A stretch of DNA of 7,814 nt from Deltaproteobacteria bacterium RBG_16_44_11. GTDB lineage: Bacteria > Desulfobacterota > Syntrophia > Syntrophales > Smithellaceae. The translations under genes and the position numbers were made by a program. Of the stretch, positions 1 through 4,956 are shown one piece after another. Numbering within the stretch: position 1 is the stretch's first letter; each line of letters begins with the position of its first letter. The stretch is from assembly GCA_001797845.1 (NCBI GenBank), contig MGQN01000022.1:21914-29727 (forward strand), given 5' to 3'. The notes beneath the pieces are model-generated. The model worked only from the letters and a program-made list of their open reading frames with translations, made no database searches and had not been told where the DNA came from.

Positions 1-26
1 ATAAAATTGTCGGTCTTGTATGTCAA
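1..26 (-). promoter_or_regulatory. Partial sigma70-type promoter pointing out of the window
   Basis: Reading the minus strand, TTGACA lies at 26-21 and the -10 element would fall across the left edge, so only the -35 half is seen. The call rests on similarity: positions 11-49 match 1880-1918, which carries the promoter of the SWIB gene, at 31 of 39 bases including the whole -35 box. The gene it drives would lie left of the window on the minus strand and is unknown. Confidence 0.4.
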
Positions 27-259
27 TGAAATATAGAACGTAAAATGTGGGGGGTGGTGCCAATGTTTGTCATAAGGATAGCGGATGGAAAGAGAGTAAC
101 GATACGACTCAGCGATAGCGGGTCATTGTCCGCTGTAGCTATGGGTTAGGCTCCACTCGCACGTATTCAGCCAGTGATTTTTCGCCGCGTGTCACATGGG
201 TATCCGTCGGGAACGCAGGCGATCGGTGCCGAAATAAAAGATCACAGGCGATGTACGGA
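1..259. other. Left intergenic region, no confident gene
   Basis: Apart from the edge promoter, this stretch has no ORF with a good start and ribosome binding site. On the minus strand a short open frame (282 down to the TAG at 139-141) ends in a protein-like tail, GEKSLAEYVRVEPNP, but has only a TTG as possible start. It could be a gene remnant and is described under findings. A weak 5-bp stem, AGCGG/CCGCT, lies near 117-134. I see no convincing terminator for the lipoprotein gene that ends at 260. Confidence 0.4.
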
Positions 260-1180
260 TTAGTCCGCAGCGCACTCAAAGATCAGCTCTATCCGCAGGT
301 CCGGCCAGGGATTGCGGACTTCTGTTGGCCCGCAAAGCGGCCTGTTGAGCAGCCCCCGCTCGCGAGGATCTAGATAGGCGCTCCATACACCGTCCACCCT
401 GCCATTCAACAATTCCGTGGGGGGACCCAGGCGTACCGGAGTGGTAACGGTTAGCGGATCGCTACCAGTGCGTTGAACGAGGATCGTATGGCCGCCGCTC
501 ATATTGCGCACCTCGGCGATACGGACGTGTTCCGTGGCCATCGGCTCCGAATTGAAATCGTACTGGCGCCAACCCGGAGTGGCTCCGGTGCACACGAAAG
601 GAAAAGTCAACGTGACGGAAGTTGGCGGTGCGGAGCGAACCATCGTCACTGTTTTTCTGTCCTCAAATAAATACGGTGGATGGGTGACATAACCGCCCGC
701 GATGGAAAAAGTGGTGGTGTTGTACGGCGTTACCGTGCGACTGCCGCGTACGTACGCGCTTTCGCTATCCACTGGCGGGTCAAGGCTCAGGGTATCGGCC
801 GTAATCGTGATGTCGAAAGCGGGATAACAGCCGCTTCCGCTATCGCACATCAAACTCCCGGGCGCAGTTATTAGTTCGCGGCGACAGCAAAATCTGTCCT
901 GACAGACCGAACCCGGGGCCAGAGCTTGACACTCGGCAGTGTTGTCGCATGCTGTCAACGAAGTAAAACCGCCATTGGGCGGTCGGCAGTTCCTGGGATC
1001 CTTCCGCATCGAACTGAAATCCCAAGAGACCTTCACGGGATCCCCAGGGCAGAAATAACGCGGAACGACACTCCAGCTCACCGGATCGGGTGCACGGCCC
1101 AACCCGGCGCGGTCCACGGCGCAACCACTCGCCAGAACAGAAAACACGAAAATCGTCAGAAGTTTCAGAGCGTATTTCAT
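260..1180 (-). CDS. Cysteine-rich secreted lipoprotein, Ig-like, function unknown
   Basis: A 306-residue protein I do not recognise by name. It opens with a lipoprotein signal peptide: basic n-region (MKYALK), hydrophobic core to about residue 16, then LASGC with Cys20 as the lipidation site. Ala21 follows, not Asp, so outer-membrane sorting is expected under the usual Lol rule. Residues 34-56 (a PGDPVKVSWDFS stretch) and 121-162 (FDITITADT, then a TVTPYNTTTFSI strand) resemble the first and last strands of a bacterial Ig-like domain. Between them, residues 65-118 hold eight cysteines (65, 78, 84, 93, 98, 99, 112, 118), resembling a small disulfide-knot insert. The mature part has 12 further cysteines, an even number. 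The start is supported by GGGAGA upstream and by the signal peptide beginning there. It has its own promoter and reads away from the SWIB terminator. GC is about 60% in sampled lines, much higher than its SWIB neighbour. Real gene: confident; role: unknown. Confidence 0.85.
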   Translation of the reverse strand: MKYALKLLTIFVFSVLASGCAVDRAGLGRAPDPVSWSVVPRYFCPGDPVKVSWDFSSMRKDPRNCRPPNGGFTSLTACDNTAECQALAPGSVCQDRFCCRRELITAPGSLMCDSGSGCYPAFDITITADTLSLDPPVDSESAYVRGSRTVTPYNTTTFSIAGGYVTHPPYLFEDRKTVTMVRSAPPTSVTLTFPFVCTGATPGWRQYDFNSEPMATEHVRIAEVRNMSGGHTILVQRTGSDPLTVTTPVRLGPPTELLNGRVDGVWSAYLDPRERGLLNRPLCGPTEVRNPWPDLRIELIFECAAD

Positions 1181-1205
1181 GACTCTTCTCCCAGATAGAT
1201 AGAAA

Positions 1206-1220
1206 ATTGAATTGAATTGA
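1206..1220. repeat. ATTGA tandem repeat, three copies
   Basis: Three perfect copies of the pentamer ATTGA in the presumed 5' untranslated leader of the lipoprotein gene, just upstream of its ribosome binding site. Such short repeats can vary in copy number by slippage; with only three copies this may mean nothing. Confidence 0.5.
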
Positions 1221-1245
1221 TAAGAAGTTACTTTTATACGGATTG

Positions 1246-1274
1246 AAGATACGGAAAAGAATATTGTGTGTCAA
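1246..1274 (-). promoter_or_regulatory. Sigma70 promoter of the lipoprotein gene
   Basis: On the minus strand TTGACA (1274-1269) is followed after exactly 17 bases by TATCTT (1251-1246), a consensus -35 with a 4-of-6 -10. It points toward the lipoprotein start at 1180, giving a leader of roughly 60 bases. A 7-bp inverted repeat (1300-1306 / 1315-1321) lies just upstream of the -35. Confidence 0.6.
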
Positions 1275-1299
1275 GGAGATTTTATCACAACCTGTTGTG

Positions 1300-1321
1300 C
1301 CGGAATAGAGATTGATTCCGG
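1300..1321. repeat. Inverted repeat CCGGAAT-8-ATTCCGG upstream of the lipoprotein promoter
   Basis: Perfect 7-bp arms at 1300-1306 and 1315-1321 with an 8-base loop. It starts 26 bases beyond the -35 box of the lipoprotein promoter, a position that suits an activator or upstream binding site. It has no U-tract, so a terminator is unlikely. No binding protein can be named. Confidence 0.4.
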
Positions 1322-1368
1322 TCCCGCGGACATGGGTGCGCAAATAACCTCAAAAAGTTTGTAGGGGT

Positions 1369-1382
1369 GATGTCGCGACATC
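1369..1382. repeat. 14-bp perfect palindrome GATGTCGCGACATC
   Basis: A self-complementary 14-mer with no spacer, centred between the SWIB terminator hairpin and the lipoprotein promoter. The flank to its left reads GTAGGGGT, recalling one arm of the palindromic intergenic repeats found in many bacteria, but the right flank does not complete the arm. It could be an operator half-site pair or a decayed repeat. Confidence 0.4.
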
Positions 1383-1420
1383 CGTTCTTAGGAGAAAGAT
1401 TCACCGGAAAGGGGGAAACT

Positions 1421-1448
1421 AATAGGCAGGTTATTACACCTGCCTATT
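1421..1448 (-). terminator. Strong hairpin, probable terminator of the SWIB gene
   Basis: Perfect 11-bp stem (AATAGGCAGGT at 1421-1431, ACCTGCCTATT at 1438-1448) with a 6-base loop, 28 bases past the SWIB stop codon. The tail on the minus strand is only AGTTT, so the U-tract is weak; an A-rich run lies on the other side. Stem strength and position still favour transcript-end function. Confidence 0.6.
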
Positions 1449-1475
1449 TCGTAAAAAAAATTACATATGTTTAGT

Positions 1476-1802
1476 CTATTCGATATTGGCGCTAATAACA
1501 GACGCCATTTGCATCATATCGATAGTCTGACCTTCTTTTAACTGTGTAAAATCAGTTACTTTTCCGGTTTTACTGGTAATTTTGGTGTTGTTAAATATTT
1601 TAATTAATTTCGCATCAGCCACAATATTTTTACCGGCATTTTCCGGTTTACCGTTGACTGTTTTAGTTTGCAGTTTGTTTGCCTTGATGTAATCCCACAA
1701 CTTTTTGGTTATCTCCGTACGAGGAAGTGAACTGGCGCCTAGTAATGCCGCCAGGTCCGCTTTCAGTTTTACCGGTTTATCCAATCCTTTTTGTTCTGCC
1801 AT
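1476..1802 (-). CDS. Stand-alone SWIB/MDM2-domain protein
   Basis: A 108-residue protein built almost entirely of a SWIB domain (about residues 9-108). Diagnostic parts are PVKLKADLAALLG (10-22), then LPRTEITKKLWDYIKANKLQ (26-45), then IVADAKLIKIF (60-70), and a closing helix around DMMQMASVISANI. In eukaryotes SWIB domains occur in chromatin remodelling subunits, and in chlamydiae next to or fused with topoisomerase I; the job of free bacterial SWIB proteins is not established, so a DNA- or protein-binding role is inference. Two stretches look longer than in typical SWIB domains: about 46-58 (TKTVNGKPENAGK) and about 73-92, between KIF and the last helix. A GGAGG site lies 7 bases before the ATG. 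GC is about 39% by hand count, well below its neighbours, which may indicate transfer. It has its own promoter and a terminator-like hairpin, so it is probably monocistronic. Confidence 0.88.
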   Translation of the reverse strand: MAEQKGLDKPVKLKADLAALLGASSLPRTEITKKLWDYIKANKLQTKTVNGKPENAGKNIVADAKLIKIFNNTKITSKTGKVTDFTQLKEGQTIDMMQMASVISANIE

Positions 1803-1865
1803 GTTTATGCCTCCATTTTTTAATTTTCTTAGTATTTTTTTTAATCAGATATTGTGTTGCGGGGG

Positions 1866-1895
1866 AGTATAAGAACTTTCGGTTTTGTATGTCAA
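1866..1895 (-). promoter_or_regulatory. Strong sigma70 promoter of the SWIB gene
   Basis: On the minus strand TTGACA (1895-1890, consensus) is followed after 18 bases by TATACT (1871-1866, 5 of 6). The expected start point lies about 55-60 bases upstream of the ATG. Sequence beyond the -35 is AT-rich and is conserved in the copy at 11-49, which hints at an upstream element or regulator site. Confidence 0.7.
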
Positions 1896-2046
1896 GGTAA
1901 TATTAACCGCAAAATATGACGACAGAAGAATCAAAGAAATGGCGTGACTTTCGAACTTATGGCTGGATAAAAGCGTTTCCCGCCCCGGATATGGCGATAA
2001 GGCAGATAAAGGCGTTATTATCCTTGGTTTAATTGAGCGGAGAAAC

Positions 2047-2075
2047 TTTACTTTCAAATTAATGTTTAATATGTT
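2047..2075 (+). promoter_or_regulatory. Candidate promoter of the YggT-family gene
   Basis: TTTACT (4 of 6) and TATGTT (4 of 6) separated by 17 bases, in a strongly AT-rich stretch about 75 bases before the start codon. Other -10-like hexamers occur nearby, so the exact choice is uncertain. Confidence 0.3.
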
Positions 2076-2147
2076 ATGAATTAATTATATTAATAAATGT
2101 GTGGTGGCGGACGTAACCAAGTATTAAGCTCAAAAATAATTTAATGG

Positions 2148-2519
2148 ATGGTTAATAAATATATGGACTCATACAACTCTCGCACTACTAAGCCGTTATA
2201 CCGCGGCACGCAAATTGTCTGGTATATTGTAGGTCTCCTCGAAGTGCTATTGGCGTTTCGAGTTGGCTTAAAGCTACTTGCCGCCAACCCGGGAGCTGGC
2301 TTTAGCAGCTTTATTTACAATGTCAGCCATCCTTTTGCCGCGCCGTTTCTCAACGTCTTCAATGTAACGAAGGTCGAAGGCGGTGTTTTTGAATGGACCA
2401 CAGTTTTAGCCATGTTTGTCTATTGGCTGATTGCCTGGGGCATTGTCAGGATGTTTTTTATGAGTAAAACAGTGTCTACGCCGGAAGCTGCGGCTAAATT
2501 GGACAAAGAAAATAAGTAA
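2148..2519 (+). CDS. YggT-family integral membrane protein
   Basis: A 123-residue membrane protein with two clear hydrophobic segments, about 23-45 (IVWYIVGLLEVLLAFRVGLK) and 83-104 (WTTVLAMFVYWLIAWGIVRM). The loop between them, ANPGAGFSSFIYNVSHPFAAPF (46-67), carries the F-x-x-Y/S...P-x-x-x-P pattern typical of YggT proteins. The C-terminus is hydrophilic (STPEAAAKLDKENK). YggT proteins sit in the cytoplasmic membrane; their role is poorly defined, with links to osmotic stress and to division-site or photosystem assembly in some lineages. This copy has one YggT repeat, whereas E. coli YggT is longer with two. No good Shine-Dalgarno precedes the ATG at 2148; an in-frame ATG at 2163 has GGATGG about 11 bases upstream, so the start may be five codons later. 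It appears to be transcribed alone and converges on the malic enzyme unit. Confidence 0.88.
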   Translation: MVNKYMDSYNSRTTKPLYRGTQIVWYIVGLLEVLLAFRVGLKLLAANPGAGFSSFIYNVSHPFAAPFLNVFNVTKVEGGVFEWTTVLAMFVYWLIAWGIVRMFFMSKTVSTPEAAAKLDKENK

Positions 2520-2647
2520 CATTAACTTCAATAAGTAATTCTTATCAATAATTAAAAAACAAAATTTATACTGTGATTATTTCTACTTGAAAGAGAGTGC
2601 TTTTACCGTACTCCGCGAATTGTTTAGTGCAGGAAGAAGTTATGGAA
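2520..2647. other. Convergent intergenic region
   Basis: The gap between the yggT-like gene and the end of the ORF trailing malic enzyme is AT-rich and has no gene. It contains a weak 5-bp stem, ATAAG-TAATT-CTTAT, just after the YggT stop, and a 5-bp stem, ATGGA-ACTAC-TCCAT (2642-2656), at its right edge. Neither has the GC-rich stem plus U-tract of a convincing intrinsic terminator. Confidence 0.4.
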
Positions 2648-2843
2648 CTACTCCATCTCCAGTAAAATCTTTTTAAACTCTTTGATTTCATCCCACAGTT
2701 CGGCTGACCGTTTCAGACCATTCGCTTTCAAAGGATAACGAGGCGGCAAGAAGGAGGCGCCAAAGACGTATTGTACATACGTTGAAGAAGCCGACGACGA
2801 TGCCAACAAAGTTAGCCAAAGAAAGCGAATTGGTATCAGACAT
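2648..2843 (-). pseudogene. Frame-disrupted small ORF overlapping the malic enzyme stop
   Basis: An ATG at 2843 overlaps the malic enzyme stop by 8 bases (ATGTCTGA), the classic layout for translational coupling. Its frame starts MSDTNSLSLANFVGIVVGFF, a likely membrane segment, and stops after 51 codons at 2688. The frame one base further along, with no stop from about 2858 to the TAG at 2648-2650, reads TYVQYVFGASFLPPRYPLKA and ends KRSAELWDEIKEFKKILLEME, a protein-like amphipathic helix. Dropping one base near the AAC codon (about 2783-2780) joins the two into a 64-residue protein: an N-terminal hydrophobic helix, then a basic C-terminal helix. This looks like a one-base insertion (mutation or sequencing error); programmed frameshifting is possible, but no clear slippery site is seen. 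Alternatively only the 51-codon product is made, or neither is. I do not recognise the family. Confidence 0.35.
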
Positions 2844-4485
2844 ACTCTTTATAAGTCGGGTCATACATCTTTGATTTGATGTGCCCGAGCAGATCGGGAG
2901 GTTTTGGTATCGCGGTGAGTCCCCTCGCGAACGCCACTTTGGCGACGGCCAGCGCGATATTGACCGACACCTCGCGAACGCGCGACAAGGAAGGATAAAT
3001 CCGCCCCAGTATAAAGTCTTCCTCTGAAACCTGTTCATCAAGAGCTTTGGCGGCCGCGGCGAACATTTCATCCGTAACGCGAGATGCCTCCGAGGCAAGA
3101 ATGCCTAAACCTACACCGGGGAATATATAACTGTTATTGGCCTGACCCGGCACAAAGGTTTGACCATCCACCGTCACCTGCGGGAACTGGCTGCCACTGG
3201 CGAAGATTGCGCGTTTATCTGTGAAGTTGTAGGCTTCTTCGGCGGTGCATTCCGATTGAGAGGTCGGGTTGGAAAGCGCAAAAATAATCGGACGTTTGTT
3301 GATCTGGGCCATGGCCGTGAGCACCGCGGGGGTAAATGTGCCCGGCTGACCCGCTGCCCCGATAATCGCCGTTGGTTTGACGGCTTCGACAACAGCAATG
3401 AGATCTGGATGAAAAGGATGGTCCTGGGCAAAGAGGCGTTTATGCTCAGATAGATCGGTTCGGCTGGTGACGACGAGTCCCTTGGAGTCCACAAACCATA
3501 AGCGGCGACGGGCCTCGTCAGCGGAGAGACCTTCCCCGACCATTGCGGCAATCATGAGACTGCCGATACCGAGAGCGGCCCCGCCCGCACCTAAAACCAC
3601 CAGTCGTTGTCCGGTAAGTTTACCGCCGATCATACGCAGTGCGGAATACAATCCGGCCAGCGTCATGCTGGCGGTTCCCTGTATGTCATCATTAAACATG
3701 CAATATTGGTTCCGGTATCGCTCCAGCAGGCGGAAGGCATTCCGGTTTCCAAAATCTTCGAACTGGATCATCGCGCGGGGAAACAGTTTACCGGTTTGGG
3801 CCATGAATTCATCGAGCAGGGCGTCGTATTGATCGCCCCGCAAGCGCCCCTCCTGCAGGCCGATATAGCTCGGATCACTTAATTCTTCTTTGTTATTGGT
3901 TCCGACATCGATCATAATCGGCAGGCATGTTCCCGGATCAATGCCCGCGCAGGCCGTATAAAGCGATAATTTACCCACGGGAATTCCCATGCCGTTCGCC
4001 CCGAGATCACCCAGGCCGAGTATTCGTTCACCGTCGGTGACAACGATTACACGAACATCCCGATGGGGCCAGTTTAGTAAAATCTCTTTAATATGATTCC
4101 GATCGTACTTCGAGATGAACAGACCGCGCGGCCTGCGGAAAATCCTGCTGTATTCCTGGCAGGCAAGTCCGACGGTCGGTGTATAAACGATGGGACTAAG
4201 TTCCGCCATGTTATCGCTCAGCACTCGATAGAACAACTTCTCGTTGCGGTCCTGCAGACCGATCAGATAAAGGTATTTTTCGAGGTTGTTTGGCTTGCGG
4301 CGAATATTGTTCATTACATGCTGAGCCCGCTCGGCTTGCGAGAAGACGCGGGGTGGAAGCAATCCGCGCAATCCAAGCGCATCGCGCTCCGCCGCCGTGA
4401 AGGAGGTCCCTTTATTCAGACTCGGTTCGTGTAGTAATTCGATTCCTTTCGGAAGTTCCGCAATGCTTTGTTTACGATTCGACAT
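2836..4485 (-). CDS. maeA: Malic enzyme (oxaloacetate-decarboxylating), NAD(P)-dependent
   Basis: A complete 549-residue malic enzyme of the long eukaryotic/MaeA type; it oxidatively decarboxylates L-malate to pyruvate and CO2 in the cytosol, making NADH or NADPH. Visible landmarks: YTPTVG (101-106, with the catalytic Tyr), the GDLGANGMGIPVGKLSLY block (159-176, catalytic Lys172), metal ligands in FEDF (Glu243, Asp244) and NDDIQGTA (Asp267), the Rossmann loop GAGGAALGIG (299-308), FALSNPTSQSE (402-412) and NNSYIFPGVGLG (450-461). Length is close to E. coli MaeA (565). The coenzyme region reads VDSKGLV (332-338) with Lys349 further on; Ser334, Lys335 and Lys349 align with the residues that favour NADP in animal cytosolic malic enzyme, so NADP preference is plausible despite the maeA symbol. 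The ATG is preceded by GGGGAGAG. A small ORF overlaps its stop, and a divergent control region lies upstream. Confidence 0.96.
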   Translation of the reverse strand: MSNRKQSIAELPKGIELLHEPSLNKGTSFTAAERDALGLRGLLPPRVFSQAERAQHVMNNIRRKPNNLEKYLYLIGLQDRNEKLFYRVLSDNMAELSPIVYTPTVGLACQEYSRIFRRPRGLFISKYDRNHIKEILLNWPHRDVRVIVVTDGERILGLGDLGANGMGIPVGKLSLYTACAGIDPGTCLPIMIDVGTNNKEELSDPSYIGLQEGRLRGDQYDALLDEFMAQTGKLFPRAMIQFEDFGNRNAFRLLERYRNQYCMFNDDIQGTASMTLAGLYSALRMIGGKLTGQRLVVLGAGGAALGIGSLMIAAMVGEGLSADEARRRLWFVDSKGLVVTSRTDLSEHKRLFAQDHPFHPDLIAVVEAVKPTAIIGAAGQPGTFTPAVLTAMAQINKRPIIFALSNPTSQSECTAEEAYNFTDKRAIFASGSQFPQVTVDGQTFVPGQANNSYIFPGVGLGILASEASRVTDEMFAAAAKALDEQVSEEDFILGRIYPSLSRVREVSVNIALAVAKVAFARGLTAIPKPPDLLGHIKSKMYDPTYKEYV

Positions 4486-4553
4486 CTTTTCTCTCCCCGA
4501 TTTCTTTAGCCATATTCCTTATAAGATCGCTCACCCATATTTAAGCGTGGCAT

Positions 4554-4581
4554 ATCATAATTATCTTGAAAATGTCACCAA
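4554..4581 (-). promoter_or_regulatory. Candidate promoter of malic enzyme
   Basis: On the minus strand TATGAT (4559-4554, 5 of 6) is preceded, 16 bases away, by TTGGTG (4581-4576, 3 of 6). The weak -35 together with the inverted repeat immediately upstream would suit an activator-dependent promoter, but this is inference. Confidence 0.25.
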
Positions 4582-4589
4582 CGATTACG

Positions 4590-4639
4590 GATTGAAGTCT
4601 TACATATTCGTCAAAATTGAAGATCTACGGACTTCAATC
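4590..4639. repeat. 10-bp inverted repeat in the divergent promoter region
   Basis: GATTGAAGTC (4590-4599) and GACTTCAATC (4630-4639) are perfect inverted copies 30 bases apart, each preceded by ACGG or overlapping it (4587-4590, 4627-4630). The centre-to-centre distance is 40 bases, close to four helical turns, so a regulator could bind both arms on one DNA face. No binding protein can be named. Confidence 0.5.
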
Positions 4640-4855
4640 AATTACTGTTATATTTTTTGGGAAAACATTCCGTAACATTAACATTGAATTTTGTAATGAT
4701 TTGATATATTAAATAACCGGTATTTGTACGACATTTTTTGTTCCACCACATTTTTTATATTTCTTTTTTCAATATGTCCCGGCTTTTAAGATTCAATTTG
4801 CAGAAGATAAACAGTTACTGATAATTTCGATTCAGTATTAGATTTGTTTTGTCTT

Positions 4856-4861
4856 TATAAT
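4856..4861 (+). promoter_or_regulatory. Candidate -10 element of the glucan synthase gene
   Basis: A perfect TATAAT about 95 bases before the GTG start. No good -35 lies at 16-18 bases; TTCAGT at 4831-4836 is 19 away and matches 3 of 6. The transcript would have a leader of roughly 85-90 bases. Confidence 0.35.
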
Positions 4862-4940
4862 ATAGATTAGCGAACCAGACAATGAAAACACGTCCGGCAA
4901 ATTAACAATTACCGGCTATAGCTCCGGCTTGCCATATCGT

Positions 4941-4946
4941 GAGGAG
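4941..4946 (+). promoter_or_regulatory. Ribosome binding site fixing the GTG start at 4957
   Basis: GAGGAG, 10 bases before GTG 4957. Another in-frame GTG at 4939 overlaps this site and lacks its own, and an in-frame TAA at 4903-4905 bounds the ORF, so 4957 is the best start. Confidence 0.6.
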
Positions 4947-4956
4947 ACCCGAAAGA

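Larger units (their letters stand above)
1803..2147. other. Divergent control region between the SWIB and yggT-like genes
   Basis: This 345-base gap holds the SWIB promoter on the minus strand and, near its right end, a very AT-rich stretch (about 2055-2100) with a candidate promoter for the YggT-family gene. The middle (1916-2032, plus) contains a 38-codon ORF that I rejected because it has no ribosome binding site. Positions 1880-1918 are repeated at 11-49. Confidence 0.5.
4486..4956. other. Divergent AT-rich control region, malic enzyme / glucan synthase
   Basis: This 471-base gap separates two large divergent genes and contains no credible ORF. It holds a 10-bp inverted repeat (4590-4639), candidate promoters on both strands, T-rich runs (about 4731-4770), and three CCGGC pentamers (4894, 4912, 4924) in the presumed leader of the plus-strand gene. 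Base composition is far more AT-rich than the flanking coding regions. Confidence 0.5.

Noticed and set aside
1237..1248. 12-mer TACGGATTGAAG shared with 4586-4597
   Set aside because: Both copies are near promoters, but one or two exact 12-mer matches are expected by chance in a window this long with AT-rich parts.
840..1343. 167-codon minus-strand ORF overlapping the lipoprotein gene
   Set aside because: It overlaps the lipoprotein in another frame, covers its promoter and leader, and has no signal peptide, domain or ribosome site. The lipoprotein frame has a clear signal sequence.
1916..2032. 38-codon plus-strand ORF starting MTTEESKKWRDF
   Set aside because: The peptide looks plausible, but the ATG lacks a Shine-Dalgarno and lies inside the segment repeated at 11-49, where the matching copy has no continuing ORF.
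1845..2057. 70-codon minus-strand ORF in the SWIB/yggT gap
   Set aside because: It covers the SWIB promoter, has no ribosome site and low-information sequence, and shows no family features.
3160..4434. Several plus- and minus-strand ORFs of 90-125 codons inside the malic enzyme gene
   Set aside because: All are out-of-frame shadows of a complete, highly conserved enzyme.
4585..4640. CRISPR-like reading of the repeated ATTGAAG / CTTCAAT words
   Set aside because: Only two full arms in inverted orientation plus one partial copy; no regular spacers and no cas genes.
4890..4930. Riboswitch or attenuator in the glucan synthase leader from three CCGGC repeats
   Set aside because: Pairings are only 4-5 bp, no known aptamer core is visible and there is no U-tract.
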